Source: JAGXLC01 sp041686375
Lineage (GTDB): Bacteria; Bacteroidota; Bacteroidia; Bacteroidales; UBA12077
Assembly: GCA_041686375.1 (NCBI GenBank)
Contig: JAWLEB010000015.1
Coordinates: 3,313-67,312 of the forward strand
Length of the DNA stretch: 64,000 nucleotides
Direction of reading: 5' to 3'
Positions 34,466 through 45,100 of the stretch are shown here, piece after piece. How positions within the stretch are numbered: the first letter of the stretch is position 1; every line of letters starts with the position of its first letter. The position numbers and the translations under genes were made by a program. The notes under the pieces were generated by a model. It saw nothing but the letters and a program-made list of their open reading frames with translations. It searched no databases and had not been told where the DNA came from.

Positions 34466-35353
34466 ATGAAAATTGGTTTTATAGGATTCAATAAGCATAT
34501 AGGAAAGATTATCAATCAATCACAGACAGACAATGAGCTGTCCATTGCAGGAATTTATGCTTCCAGAACAAAATCATTGCAAAACGCGAACACAAAGCAT
34601 TTTACATCTCCTGAGGAATTAGCTGAAAACTCAGACATTTTATATATTAGTTGCAGCGAGCCGGCCAATGAAATTTCTCAGTATGCAATAAAAAAAACAC
34701 GTCATTTATTTTTTGAGTCGCCATTTTGTCTTACAAAATATGAATTTGACAAGCTTTTTAACCTAGCAAATGAAACCAACAGTCATATAAAATTCAGCCA
34801 GGAGATACTTCAGAAACAAATATACAGAGAAATAAAGAGCAAACTTAATCCGCATATTTTAAAATTTAACATCTATGACAATCAGGAAACCATTCTGAAG
34901 CAACATATTTTTGATTTTGTTACCCTCACAAGAGAAATCATAAAATCAGGTATCCGGAAAATATATCACCACAAAGTTCCCAATAAAACAGGAACAGCAC
35001 AATCTTTGAGCCTTAACATTCTTTTTGATAATGGCAAAACAGCAGAATGTTTTTTAACACAAATTACAAATACGGAAAAATTATTGCTACAGGCTTATCA
35101 GGAATCAATAACAATTGAAATAGATTTTAAAAATAATTATGCTACTATATCATCATTAGAAGGAGAAACAGTGGAAATGACAGAATACAAAAAAACAGAC
35201 AATCAAGATAAAACGATAAAGGATCTCATTCTCTATGCCAAAAACATATCTAACACCCAACAGAAACCATTGATTGTCAGGGAAGAAAATTATCATATTT
35301 TATCAATCACTCATGAATTAATCAATACCATTCAGCAATCCGATCACCACTAA
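34466..35353 (+). CDS. Gfo/Idh/MocA-like protein with degenerate active site
   Basis: 295 residues. The N-terminal half resembles the Rossmann domain of Gfo/Idh/MocA oxidoreductases (MKIGFIGFNKHIGKII, SDILYISC, then FFESPFCLT where active members have E-K-P). The catalytic lysine of the EKP motif is thus replaced by serine and the glycine motif is loosened. The C-terminal half has the expected sheet-like character. It may bind nucleotide or a sugar without redox activity. No partner gene is adjacent; both neighbours are on the other strand. Confidence 0.65.
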   Translation: MKIGFIGFNKHIGKIINQSQTDNELSIAGIYASRTKSLQNANTKHFTSPEELAENSDILYISCSEPANEISQYAIKKTRHLFFESPFCLTKYEFDKLFNLANETNSHIKFSQEILQKQIYREIKSKLNPHILKFNIYDNQETILKQHIFDFVTLTREIIKSGIRKIYHHKVPNKTGTAQSLSLNILFDNGKTAECFLTQITNTEKLLLQAYQESITIEIDFKNNYATISSLEGETVEMTEYKKTDNQDKTIKDLILYAKNISNTQQKPLIVREENYHILSITHELINTIQQSDHH

Positions 35354-35365
35354 CCAACCTTTATC

Positions 35366-35920
35366 TTATAATACATATTTTTCAATAGGAATATATTGTG
35401 GTCCCTGAGGTCTTAAAATACTCTCGTAATAAATTAACTCATTAATTTTAATCTGGTCAAAATATTTATGCTTATGTTCAAGCACAAGTTTCTTTAATGT
35501 TTCCCTATTTTTTAAGAATTTAATTCTTCCTATAGTAAGATGGGGTGTAAATTTACGTTTATCAGGAGTAAATCCTGACTTAACCATTTCTTTATCCACA
35601 ATATTTTTAAGAGAAGCAAGCGTTTCATAATTATATATACCACCCCAAAGCACCTTTGGTTTGACAAAATCTCTAAAAACTCCCAATCCTTTGAGATCTA
35701 GAGTAAACTTATCAAACTCATCAACAATATTACTTAATTTTAGCCTTATTTCCTCAATTTTATCTTCTTCAGTATCTCCAAGAAAAAATAAAGTAAGGTG
35801 AAATTTGTCAGTGTCTACCCACTTAATTTTTTCATTTTCCAATTCATTTCGTAATTTAGTATAGGTATTCAGAAATTCATCCCCGGGATTAATTTTAATG
35901 CCAATGAATGTTCTTCTCAT
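35366..35920 (-). CDS. thpR: RNA 2',3'-cyclic phosphodiesterase
   Basis: 184 residues of the 2H phosphoesterase superfamily. The two catalytic H-x-T motifs are FHLTLFFLG (about 41-49) and FTPHLTIGRI (about 127-136). The start MRRTFIGIKI is usual. ThpR opens 2',3'-cyclic phosphates on RNA ends. Convergent with the Gfo/Idh-like gene with a 12-bp gap. Confidence 0.9.
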   Translation of the reverse strand: MRRTFIGIKINPGDEFLNTYTKLRNELENEKIKWVDTDKFHLTLFFLGDTEEDKIEEIRLKLSNIVDEFDKFTLDLKGLGVFRDFVKPKVLWGGIYNYETLASLKNIVDKEMVKSGFTPDKRKFTPHLTIGRIKFLKNRETLKKLVLEHKHKYFDQIKINELIYYESILRPQGPQYIPIEKYVL

Positions 35921-36006
35921 ATATCAGATATTTTTGATGTAAAAAATATTTTTGTTTCATTATCGTCTTAAAGAAAATCTATTGTATAACCAAAATTAAA
36001 AAAACC

Positions 36007-36663
36007 ATGAGTAAAAAACCAAAATTTGCTGTTGTATTAGCCGGAAGCGGCGTATTTGACGGATCGGAAATACACGAAGCTACCTTATCCCTCTATGCTA
36101 TAATGAAAAATGGAGGCGAATATGAAATTTTTGCCCCTGATATAAAACAGCATCATGTGATCAATCATATAACCGGTGAAGAGATGAATGAAAAGCGGAA
36201 TGTCCTTATTGAGGCCTCAAGAATAGCCAGGGGAAACATTAAGAAATTAAAAGAATTTAAGCCGGAAAATTTTGACGCCCTGCTTTTACCCGGAGGATTC
36301 GGAGCCGCTAAAAACCTTAGCTCTTTTGCCTTTGATGGACCAAATTGCACAGTAAACGGCGAGGTAGAAAATGCCATAAGGGGTATGAGGAAACAAAATA
36401 AACCGATAGGTGCCCTGTGTATTTCTCCTGTAATTGTAGCAAAAGTACTGAAAAATATAAGTGTAACCATTGGTCAAGACCAGGATACGGCGAAAGCTGT
36501 TGAAGCCATGGGCGCAACACATAAAAATACTGACCACGGAGAAGTAACAGTTGACAAAGAGAACAAAGTATTTACAACTCCATGCTACATGCTCGATGCC
36601 AATATACTCCAAATAGGAGAAGGCACAGATAATGTAGTTAAAGCCATGATGGAAATGATATAA
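36007..36663 (+). CDS. elbB: ElbB-family isoprenoid biosynthesis glyoxalase (DJ-1/PfpI superfamily)
   Basis: 218 residues. VVLAGSGVFDGSEIHEATLS, LLPGGFGAAKNLSSFAFDG and the nucleophile elbow GALCISPVIVAKVL (Cys) are ElbB hallmarks. E. coli ElbB has weak glyoxalase activity; its physiological role is unclear. Single gene with its own terminator hairpin. Confidence 0.92.
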   Translation: MSKKPKFAVVLAGSGVFDGSEIHEATLSLYAIMKNGGEYEIFAPDIKQHHVINHITGEEMNEKRNVLIEASRIARGNIKKLKEFKPENFDALLLPGGFGAAKNLSSFAFDGPNCTVNGEVENAIRGMRKQNKPIGALCISPVIVAKVLKNISVTIGQDQDTAKAVEAMGATHKNTDHGEVTVDKENKVFTTPCYMLDANILQIGEGTDNVVKAMMEMI

Positions 36664-36687
36664 AAGAAATAAACCGAAGCAAGGAAA

Positions 36688-36724
36688 GAAGCCATTCTTC
36701 GGTATTGCGAGAGTGGCTTCTTAT
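36688..36724 (+). terminator. Hairpin between convergent elbB and DUF4294 genes
   Basis: GAAGCCATTCT (36688-36698) pairs with AGAGTGGCTTC (36710-36720), one G-U pair, followed by TTATAT. It reaches the stop of the - strand gene. Confidence 0.65.
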
Positions 36725-37356
36725 ATTTGATCATGTTCAATTAGAATCACAATACGCTCCATTAATCTGTCATCACCATGAGGATCATACTCAGACCGCA
36801 GGTTATGACCAAAAATACGCGCTATAGTCTGCCAGAAAACTGCCGAAAAATTACCTTTCAGCTCTTTAAGCAATTCATATGATGTATTCCCTGTTTCTCT
36901 GTCAATGAGTTTCAATAAATAGTGTCCCTGCGTAATAGTAAGTTTTTTTAAATCACCTTTAAATTCTTTTTTCAGTGTATCCTCAACATTTTTAATATAT
37001 CTTTTTCTTTCTATCTCCGTATTAAGTTGTGTAAATTCCTCATTCATTTCAATCAGCTTATATTTTGCCTTTTGTGCATATGGATACACTTTCTTCAAAT
37101 CCCGAACCATCTTTTTGTAACGCCTGTATTCCCTTTTATTGTCAAAATCTAATTCAGGGTAAACAACAACTTCATCAATTTCGGCACTACCAATCGTATC
37201 ACCATTAACAACTACAGTCTTTAACAAATAAGTTTCATCAATCCCTGAAGTATCTGTAATTTGAGCAAATAATGCAGAACAGGGCAATAAAATTACCAGA
37301 AAAAACAGCCCCATTTTTACATAAACCTTTTGCATAGTCCACTTCGGTTTAGCCAA
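36721..37356 (-). CDS. DUF4294 domain-containing secreted protein
   Basis: 211 residues. A basic start followed by a hydrophobic segment (about 12-30) is a signal peptide or anchor. The mature part matches DUF4294 as I know it: IDEVVVYPELDFDNKREYRR, then VYPYAQKAKYKLIEMN and TITQGHYLLKLIDRETG. The domain is confined to Bacteroidota and has no assigned function. It is probably periplasmic. Confidence 0.8.
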   Translation of the reverse strand: MAKPKWTMQKVYVKMGLFFLVILLPCSALFAQITDTSGIDETYLLKTVVVNGDTIGSAEIDEVVVYPELDFDNKREYRRYKKMVRDLKKVYPYAQKAKYKLIEMNEEFTQLNTEIERKRYIKNVEDTLKKEFKGDLKKLTITQGHYLLKLIDRETGNTSYELLKELKGNFSAVFWQTIARIFGHNLRSEYDPHGDDRLMERIVILIEHDQI

Positions 37357-37475
37357 TATTTTTGATATAAACGATCAGAACAAACTAATGTTATAAAATC
37401 ATTCACAAAAATTACGCCACACAAATTTGTCATGTTTAATACCGCCGTAAACGAAAATACTGGAAGTCAACATAC

Positions 37476-37499
37476 AAAAGGGGAGCAAAAGCTCCCCCT
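37476..37499 (-). terminator. Terminator after gdhA
   Basis: GGGGAGC (37480-37486) and GCTCCCC (37491-37497) form a 7-bp stem with an AAAA loop; on the - strand it is followed by TTTTG. Confidence 0.8.
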
Positions 37500-37538
37500 A
37501 ACATACATCCAAGAGTAGAATATATAGTGAACAAAAAA

Positions 37539-38876
37539 TTAAATGACTCCATGATCAAGCATTGCATTTGCTACTTTAAGAAATCCGGCAATGTTAGCGC
37601 CTTTCACATAATTTACATTGCCATTTTCATCCTTACCATTGTCAACGCAAGCCTGGTGGATGTCTTTCATTATTTGATGAAGTTTTGCATCAACTTCTTC
37701 TCTCGTCCAGCTTAATTTCATGGAATTTTGGGTCATTTCCAGACCTGAAGTTGCAACACCACCTGCATTAGCTGCTTTACCCGGGCCATATAATATATTA
37801 TTCTTCAGAATAACATCAACAGCCTCAGGAGTACATGGCATATTTGCACCTTCAGAAATGCACATTACACCATTTTCCACTAATTTTTTTGCATCATTTT
37901 CATCCAATTCATTCTGGATAGCACAAGGCAAAGCAATGTCCACTTTAAGCTCCCATGGTCTTTTTCCTTCATAAAACTGGGCGCTATCAAATTCGTATGA
38001 AAATGGTTTCACGATATCTTCATTTGTTGCACGTAATTCCAGCATGAAATCAATTTTTTCTCCTGAAATACCTTCCGGATCATAAATATAACCATCCGGC
38101 CCGGATATAGCCACGACCTTAGCTCCTAGTTCTGAAGCTTTTGCTGCTGCACCCCATGCTACATTACCAAAACCGGAAATAGAAACAGTTTTACCTTCAA
38201 GAGATTCGCCTTTTGTAGCCAGCATTTCCTTTGCAAAGTATACATTACCGAAGCCAGTAGCTTCAGGACGTATTAAACTTCCACCCCAATTGATACCTTT
38301 ACCAGTGAATACTCCGGTATTTTCTTTAGCCAGTTTCTTATACATACCATACAAATATCCAATCTCTTTACCACCAACACCAATATCGCCAGCAGGAACG
38401 TCAGTTTCCGGCCCGATTAGGGCCCACAGTTCTGTCATAAAAGATTGACAGAATCTCATAATTTCAGAATCAGATTTTCCTTTTGGATTAAAATCTGAAC
38501 CACCTTTACCACCACCTAAAGGAAGCGTTGTAAGAGCATTTTTAAATATCTGTTCAAAACCAAGGAACTTTAACGAACTAAGGTTAACACTTGGGTGAAA
38601 TCTCAAACCACCCTTGTAGGGGCCGATAGCGTTATTAAACTGAACACGGTAACCAAGGTTAACATGAACATCACCATTATCACCAACCCAGGGTACTTTA
38701 AAAGTCAGAACACGATCCGGTTCAACTAAACGGTCAATAATTCCGGCACTTTCAAATTGTGGATTTTCATTGTATACTTCTTCAATTGTTTCTAATACTT
38801 CGCGAACAGCCTGAAGGTATTCCACCTCACCGGGGTGTTTCTTTTCAAGCTCATTCATAAATTTATCTACATTCAT
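37539..38876 (-). CDS. gdhA: Glutamate dehydrogenase (hexameric, probably NADP-specific)
   Basis: 445 residues, the size of the small hexameric enzymes. The catalytic region is PLGGGKGGSDFNPKGKSD with the active-site lysines upstream in GPYKGGLRFHP. The nucleotide-binding motif is VSISGFGNVAWGA. It makes glutamate from ammonium and 2-oxoglutarate. NADP preference is inferred from closeness to the E. coli-type sequence. Confidence 0.96.
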   Translation of the reverse strand: MNVDKFMNELEKKHPGEVEYLQAVREVLETIEEVYNENPQFESAGIIDRLVEPDRVLTFKVPWVGDNGDVHVNLGYRVQFNNAIGPYKGGLRFHPSVNLSSLKFLGFEQIFKNALTTLPLGGGKGGSDFNPKGKSDSEIMRFCQSFMTELWALIGPETDVPAGDIGVGGKEIGYLYGMYKKLAKENTGVFTGKGINWGGSLIRPEATGFGNVYFAKEMLATKGESLEGKTVSISGFGNVAWGAAAKASELGAKVVAISGPDGYIYDPEGISGEKIDFMLELRATNEDIVKPFSYEFDSAQFYEGKRPWELKVDIALPCAIQNELDENDAKKLVENGVMCISEGANMPCTPEAVDVILKNNILYGPGKAANAGGVATSGLEMTQNSMKLSWTREEVDAKLHQIMKDIHQACVDNGKDENGNVNYVKGANIAGFLKVANAMLDHGVI

Positions 38877-39030
38877 AGTAACAAGTTTTAAAATTGCACA
38901 AAATATGTTTTATAACACTTACTGTTATAAGAATAACAGTGTAAAATTATATTTTAAAAATTGATTTATTCAAATTTTTTAAATAAAACAAATATGATTT
39001 TGCTCATGTTTTGGCGCATATCCACCTAAA

Positions 39031-42006
39031 CTATATTGTATTAGGTTTGAGTATCGCTCCCTTACTTTCTTTCCCATTAATTTGCACTACTACTGGTTTT
39101 TCAAATCGAATGTGTTTTATATACTCATCTTCATACACTGCTTTTTGTTTACGCAGGAAGTCCAGATCATAAAATCCGTCATCGATATAAGGATTGATCG
39201 TAAAATATCCAACCCTAAAAGATGTCAAGTTTTGGAAAAAGTGCGTTCCCTGGCTTGGATCAATACGATAATTATCCAACCCAGACTCCACAATCACTCT
39301 TGCCTGGGAAATGTTTCCCCACTTCACAGGGATACCAAGGCTTGGATCTGCTGTACCCCATCTTCCGGGGCCAACGAGAATATAGTTTCTCGCCTCACTT
39401 ATAAACATTTTGTTCATCTCATCAATCTGAGCAGCAATTTCTTTGCTTTTCTGGGAAGAAAAATTTTCAGGTTTCACATAAATAAAATCATAAATATTAT
39501 CAATACGGCCATGGCCAAGCGCAGCATCTGAAAAAATTATAGTCTGCGAAGGTTTGATCTCACTTATATCTATATTATTCTCTTCCTGGCTATCAACAAT
39601 GGGTCGTATTTGCAAGAAGTTAAAAATAATAGGGTCTTCTTTCTTTACATTCAAGTCTACAGCAAATTCTATCTCAATAGGATTGTTCATTTCACTTTGT
39701 CCTATGTCTAACAAATCCTGCATTATTTTATCCACTGGGATAATTCTGTGTTTTAGTACATTAGCAAATGTTATAATTTTTTTGCCTTTATACATTGTTC
39801 CTTCCCGTATCATATCATTCTCAAAATCATAAGTTGAAGCTACATGTTTCAAGGAACCATCTTCCTCAGCTTCTTTAATTCTAAGCTTTAAAAGATTCAC
39901 GGCATCATCAGTTGATGGAGTGAAATTTTCCGGACTTAAATCGAGGGCATAAAAATATTTCTGAGTGTCCTTCAGGGCAAGCTCAGGACTTGCGAGTTGC
40001 AGAACACGATCAGGATGTTTGGGAGCAAAGCGCAAAGAAACTCCCCCGTCAACAATCTGCTTTCCCAATCCAAATGCAAGATTAACAATACCCTCACTAG
40101 ATTTTTCAGGTCCTACCGGATAAAAATTAATTGACCGGGCTACACCTGAGATGGTGGGATAGAATTTATTTCCATATCTGGAACCACACACTTCCTGCAG
40201 TATGATTCCCATTTTCTCTTCATCAATAACATTAGACGTAGCAGCCATGTATGCTTTACTATTCTGATAATAAACAGATGCATAAACACTTTTTATAGCA
40301 TCTGAAATTAGTTGAATCATCCTTGTATTGTCATCCACTCGAGGTACCATGAATGTATTATATACACCTGCAAAAGGTTGATAATGGCTATCTTCCAATT
40401 TGCTTGATGAACGGATGGCTATTGGATTTTTAATGACTTCAACGAAAGCGTAAAGGTCTTGATAGACTCTGCTTGGAAGCCGCGCCTCAATAAAATGTCT
40501 CAATATTGCTTCGTCACTTATATCTGACAGCGCCACTTTATACAAATCATTCCCCTCCATAAATTCATCAAAAATATCCGTACTTAAAACTACTGTCCTA
40601 GGTATGGTTATGAGAACATTATCATACTTGGTAAAAATCTGATTCTTTTTAATAATGGAATTGGCAAAAGCCAGCCCGCGAGCTTTTCCACCAATAGAGC
40701 CATCACCAATTCTTGAAAATATTAAGTATTCATCAAAACTGTTTTTATCAAATTTAGCAATCACTCCTCTTCCCTTGCTCATTCTGTAACTTGAAATAGC
40801 TTTATAAATATAGCTCCTCACATCATCCAATGATTGGAAGTCACTCAATTTCAAATATTTAAAAAGTTGTGCGATTGGAAATATTGCCCTTGCATTCAGC
40901 CACTTAGAAAGATCATTCCGACTAGCATGGTATTCAAGAGAATCATCAGGAATTTCCAGAATCATTTGTTGCAATGATTGAAGGTCTGAGGCACGTCCGA
41001 TAGGTTCCTGTGTTTTAGGATCTCTGAAAACAAACTCCCCAAAAGCAAATTGCCGTATAATATAGTTTCTCAACTCAATAGAAAGCGTTTTGGAATACTT
41101 ATGGATAAAACCTGCATTATGCTTTTGAGCTATTTCTTTATTCTTACCATCAGAAGACTGCAGGAGAAAAGGAATAAATTCATCCTGATTTCTGACCTTC
41201 TTACAGAGTTTTACTCCTGCAAACTTATCTTTAATGCCATTCCTTTTATAGCTGATATCAGAAATTACACCAAGCAAATTATATTTATATTTTTCAAACA
41301 ACTCAACAGCTTCCTCATAGGTGGTAGCAAGCAATATTTTTGGCCGTCCCCGCATGCGTAGCATTCGCTGGTGCTCATTCAATGCTTCCCTGACATATTC
41401 TTTAGACTGCTTAAAAATAATTTTATAAATGTTTGGAAGATATGATGATATGTAACGAATAGAATTCTCCACAAGTAAAATAGCCTGAACCCCGACAACT
41501 TCCACATCATGCTCAACATTCATCTTATCCTCAATAAGTTTGATAATCGCCAGCAATAAATCAGCATTTCCCAGCCAGCAAAAAACATAATCTATGGCGC
41601 TCAGATCTTCTTTTTCAATTCTCAGGGTTACTTCTCTTGAAAAATGAGTAAGCACAACAATTGGAATGGTCGGATATTCCTCCTTGATATTATGAGCCAG
41701 TTCAAATGTATCATATCCTCCCATTGTCAACATGGTAATAACAAGGTCAATACTGTCATTTCTGAGTATTTCAAAGGCTTCTTCTGGCGAATGTGCCATT
41801 ATAAATATTGGAGGATAACGAAGGTTTAAAGAAACATATTCATTAAATATCTGCTCATCTATCCTGCCGTCCTCTTCCAGTACAAATGCATCATAACTAC
41901 TGGCAATAAGCAAAACTTTATGTATTCGCTTCTGCATTAGCAGACTGAAAGAAGTATCATTAAAATCTATCTGTAAATTATCTTGATGTTTAGAATAAAA
42001 TGACAT
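39031..42006 (-). CDS. Receiver-like/PEP synthase ATP-binding domain protein, paralogue A
   Basis: 991 residues. Domains: a degenerate receiver (about 28-165; LVITMLTM has no phospho-acceptor Asp), a second receiver with an insertion (about 172-320; acidic pocket LLVENS, acceptor Asp250 in VISDISYKRNG), a helical linker (about 330-430), then a PEP-synthase/PPDK N-terminal ATP-grasp-type domain with GSIGGKARGLAFAN (about 436-449) and IAIRSSSKLEDSHYQPFAG (about 529-547). The C-terminus has VGPGRWGTADPSLGIPVKW. The phosphohistidine and PEP/pyruvate TIM-barrel domains of true PEP synthase are absent. Function unknown; a phosphorylation-controlled kinase or dikinase-like switch is possible. The paralogue at 42137 lies 130 bp upstream. 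Confidence 0.8.
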   Translation of the reverse strand: MSFYSKHQDNLQIDFNDTSFSLLMQKRIHKVLLIASSYDAFVLEEDGRIDEQIFNEYVSLNLRYPPIFIMAHSPEEAFEILRNDSIDLVITMLTMGGYDTFELAHNIKEEYPTIPIVVLTHFSREVTLRIEKEDLSAIDYVFCWLGNADLLLAIIKLIEDKMNVEHDVEVVGVQAILLVENSIRYISSYLPNIYKIIFKQSKEYVREALNEHQRMLRMRGRPKILLATTYEEAVELFEKYKYNLLGVISDISYKRNGIKDKFAGVKLCKKVRNQDEFIPFLLQSSDGKNKEIAQKHNAGFIHKYSKTLSIELRNYIIRQFAFGEFVFRDPKTQEPIGRASDLQSLQQMILEIPDDSLEYHASRNDLSKWLNARAIFPIAQLFKYLKLSDFQSLDDVRSYIYKAISSYRMSKGRGVIAKFDKNSFDEYLIFSRIGDGSIGGKARGLAFANSIIKKNQIFTKYDNVLITIPRTVVLSTDIFDEFMEGNDLYKVALSDISDEAILRHFIEARLPSRVYQDLYAFVEVIKNPIAIRSSSKLEDSHYQPFAGVYNTFMVPRVDDNTRMIQLISDAIKSVYASVYYQNSKAYMAATSNVIDEEKMGIILQEVCGSRYGNKFYPTISGVARSINFYPVGPEKSSEGIVNLAFGLGKQIVDGGVSLRFAPKHPDRVLQLASPELALKDTQKYFYALDLSPENFTPSTDDAVNLLKLRIKEAEEDGSLKHVASTYDFENDMIREGTMYKGKKIITFANVLKHRIIPVDKIMQDLLDIGQSEMNNPIEIEFAVDLNVKKEDPIIFNFLQIRPIVDSQEENNIDISEIKPSQTIIFSDAALGHGRIDNIYDFIYVKPENFSSQKSKEIAAQIDEMNKMFISEARNYILVGPGRWGTADPSLGIPVKWGNISQARVIVESGLDNYRIDPSQGTHFFQNLTSFRVGYFTINPYIDDGFYDLDFLRKQKAVYEDEYIKHIRFEKPVVVQINGKESKGAILKPNTI

Positions 42007-42136
42007 AATATCTTAGATATAAAAGTTAATAGCGCAAACAGCAAACCTACAAAAATTAAAACATAAAAATTCATTGTACAATAAACGAGCAATAAAACAA
42101 TTTATTAACAATAAAGCTAAATATCTAAGTGAATTA

Positions 42137-45100
42137 TCAAGATATAGCAGCAATCATTTTTCTGCCATCCATTATAATATTTAAAGGTCGCTCGAACCTT
42201 ATATGCTTAAAATGTTGAGTTTGATCAATTAATTTTTGGTTTTCAAGTTTATCCCATGAAATAAAATTCCCAGTAGAATTATTTGACACAGAAAGATAAC
42301 CCACATTCATAGAGGTTACATTATGAAAAAAATGCGATCCCAAAGATGCATCTAATGGAAAGTTCTCCAAACCCACCTCTACAATTACTTTAGCATTGGA
42401 TATCTGTGACCAGGCCACAGGAATTCCCAGAAACTTATCCCTCGTACCCCACCTGCCCGGGCCAATCAAAACATACTTCTTCCCTTTTTCCTGAAATTTC
42501 GCATTCAATTTTTCAATTTCATATGTCATCTCCACCGTTTTGTTGTTATCAAAATTTTCTTTATCGACAAAGACTACATCCTCTATTCCCTCAATTTTCC
42601 CATTGCCCATGCTCCGTTCAGAAAATACTATTAAATTATCCCGCTGAATATCTGACTCTTCAATTGTATAATCATCTTCATGACACACAAGTGGTTTAAT
42701 CTGCAGAAGATAAAATGAAGACAGATAATTATCATCCTTATTTAAATCCACAGCCCATTCAATTTCAACTTCAGACCCAAGGGCTTCTTTAACCACATCC
42801 AAGGTCTCTCGTATCGTTTTAGCCAAGGGTATGTATTCGTATTTCAGAATGTTAGAAAAATTCACCACCCTGGGGCCATAAGTATCAATGCCCGGCTCAA
42901 GTTGATCATTATCAGGATTATATACAGAAACACAATGCTTTAAGTTCCCATGTTTTTCTGCTTCGCCAATATCTAATTTTTCCAGACCTGCATCAACTCC
43001 TTCCAGCAAATTCAACGCTTCACGACCCATATCCACTGCATAAAATTTAACCTGAGAACTTTTTACCAGGTCTTTGGTTGAAAGGATTTGTAGTGTCGGA
43101 TATGCAGGAGAGAAACGGTATGCCTGTTCCCCGTCAACCACATATTGGCCTAATCCAACTGCTGCCACAGCAAAACCTTCTTCCGGTTTCATGTGAGAAA
43201 TAGGATAATAATTATGCGATTGCGCAGTACCACTAATATGCGGATAATAATAACTATCGTACTGATTACCAACAACCTCTTGTATAATAACTGCCATCTT
43301 CTCCTCTTCCACTTTATGTCCGACTGCCTTAAAATAATTTTTCGCTTCATTGGAATAGATAGAGGCATAAACTAACTTAATCGCATTCATAAGCTGTTCC
43401 AGACGTACTGAAGAATCTTGATGACTATTGGGAAGAAGAAACGTGTCAAACACACCTGAAAATGGCTGTGTAATTGAATCCTCAAATAAACTTGATGAAC
43501 GAACTGCTATTGGTTTGGTTATATGCTTTATAAATACTTTAAGCTTCTTATCCAGCTCAAATGACAAGTCAGAATCTATAAACCACTTTTTTATTTTCTC
43601 ATAATCATGTTCATTTATGACCTTGTCTCCTAATTTATTTTTCTCCATGAAAATATCAAACTCATCGGTTCCAATAATGGCAGTTCTCGGGGTTCTGATA
43701 TTAATATCAGGCAATAGTTCGTTGAATTTAAAATTATAAATCAGGGTATTGATAAATGCTACACCTCGTCCTTTTCCCCCAAGTGAACCAGGAGATAAAC
43801 TTACAATATTATTTTCCTCCAGAATAGCATGCTCACTGAAGTTAACTATTTTACCCCTTTCCTGCTCATTTCGATATAACTCCAGAATATTAATAAGAAA
43901 ATGACGCATGTGCTCAGGATCTGCAAAATCACTTACTTTTAAGGGATTAATGATTTTGGCGATTTGGATCTCTCCTCTTGCCATCAGCCACAAAGAAAAT
44001 TGGTTCTTAACAGCATGATATACAAGCGAATCAGCTGGAACAGTTTTTAAGTAAGATTCAAATTCATCCATTGATTTCGCCACTGCAATCTGTCTTCCAT
44101 GCTTATCTCGATAAACAAAATGACCAAAACCAAGGTGATAGTTGATGAAACTTTTAATATCCTGCAATAGGGTTTCAGAATTCTTATTAATAAAATTGGA
44201 CTTAATCTTATAAGTCTCAACCGCATTGTCCGGATTTGAAGACTGTAGAATAGTAGGAAGATTTGGCAAATTTTTCTTGGCGTATCTTATAAGGTCAAAC
44301 CCAGCGTTTGAGTCGATAGTTCCTTCTCTAGGGAATCGAATATCTGAAATAAGGAATAATAAATAATCTTTATATTTCTCAAAAATTTCCATTGCCTCCT
44401 CATAACTGGAAGCAAGCAATATTTTAGGACGCGTTCTTAATTTCAAAACTTTATAAAGGTCATCCGTGTTCACATCTTCAATAAGTCGCTTTGTCTGCTC
44501 AAGTATAATCTGGTACAACATCGGAAGATACCGTGAATAATATTTTACAGAATCTTCAACCAGAAGTATTACCCGGGTCAATCCTACTTTCGTATCATTT
44601 TCAATATTCACATTATCTTCCAACAATTTTACCATTGCAAAAAACACTTTAGAATCACCGTTCCAAACAAAAATATTGTCTAAGGATTTCAAACTCTCTT
44701 TTTTCTGGTCGAGGAACTCAAGATCTGCATTATTATTCAATAACAAAAACAACGGGATGTATGGATATTTTTCTTTTAAACTTTGACTAATCTCAATAGG
44801 CTTCTTTTTATCCACACCCATCATCAGAATCACCATATCAAAATGCTTTTCCCCCATCTGCTTCAATGCCTCCTCCTCTGTGGACACTCCGGTAACCCTT
44901 GGCAAAGAGGTGAGATTCAACTGATGATATTCACCCAAAATATGATCAGAAAACCTTCCTTCTTTCTCGATACTAAAAGCATCATACAAATTAGCTACCA
45001 GGAGAATTTCTTTTACTTTAAAAGGCATAAGATCGTGGAGCATATCACGATCGGCATTATAGTTATTAAGGAATTTCTGCAATAATTGTCTGCTATTCAA

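Noticed and set aside
39082..39531. 149-codon + strand frame inside the receiver/PEP-synthase-like gene
   Set aside because: It lies fully antisense to conserved C-terminal motifs of the real protein and has no motif of its own.
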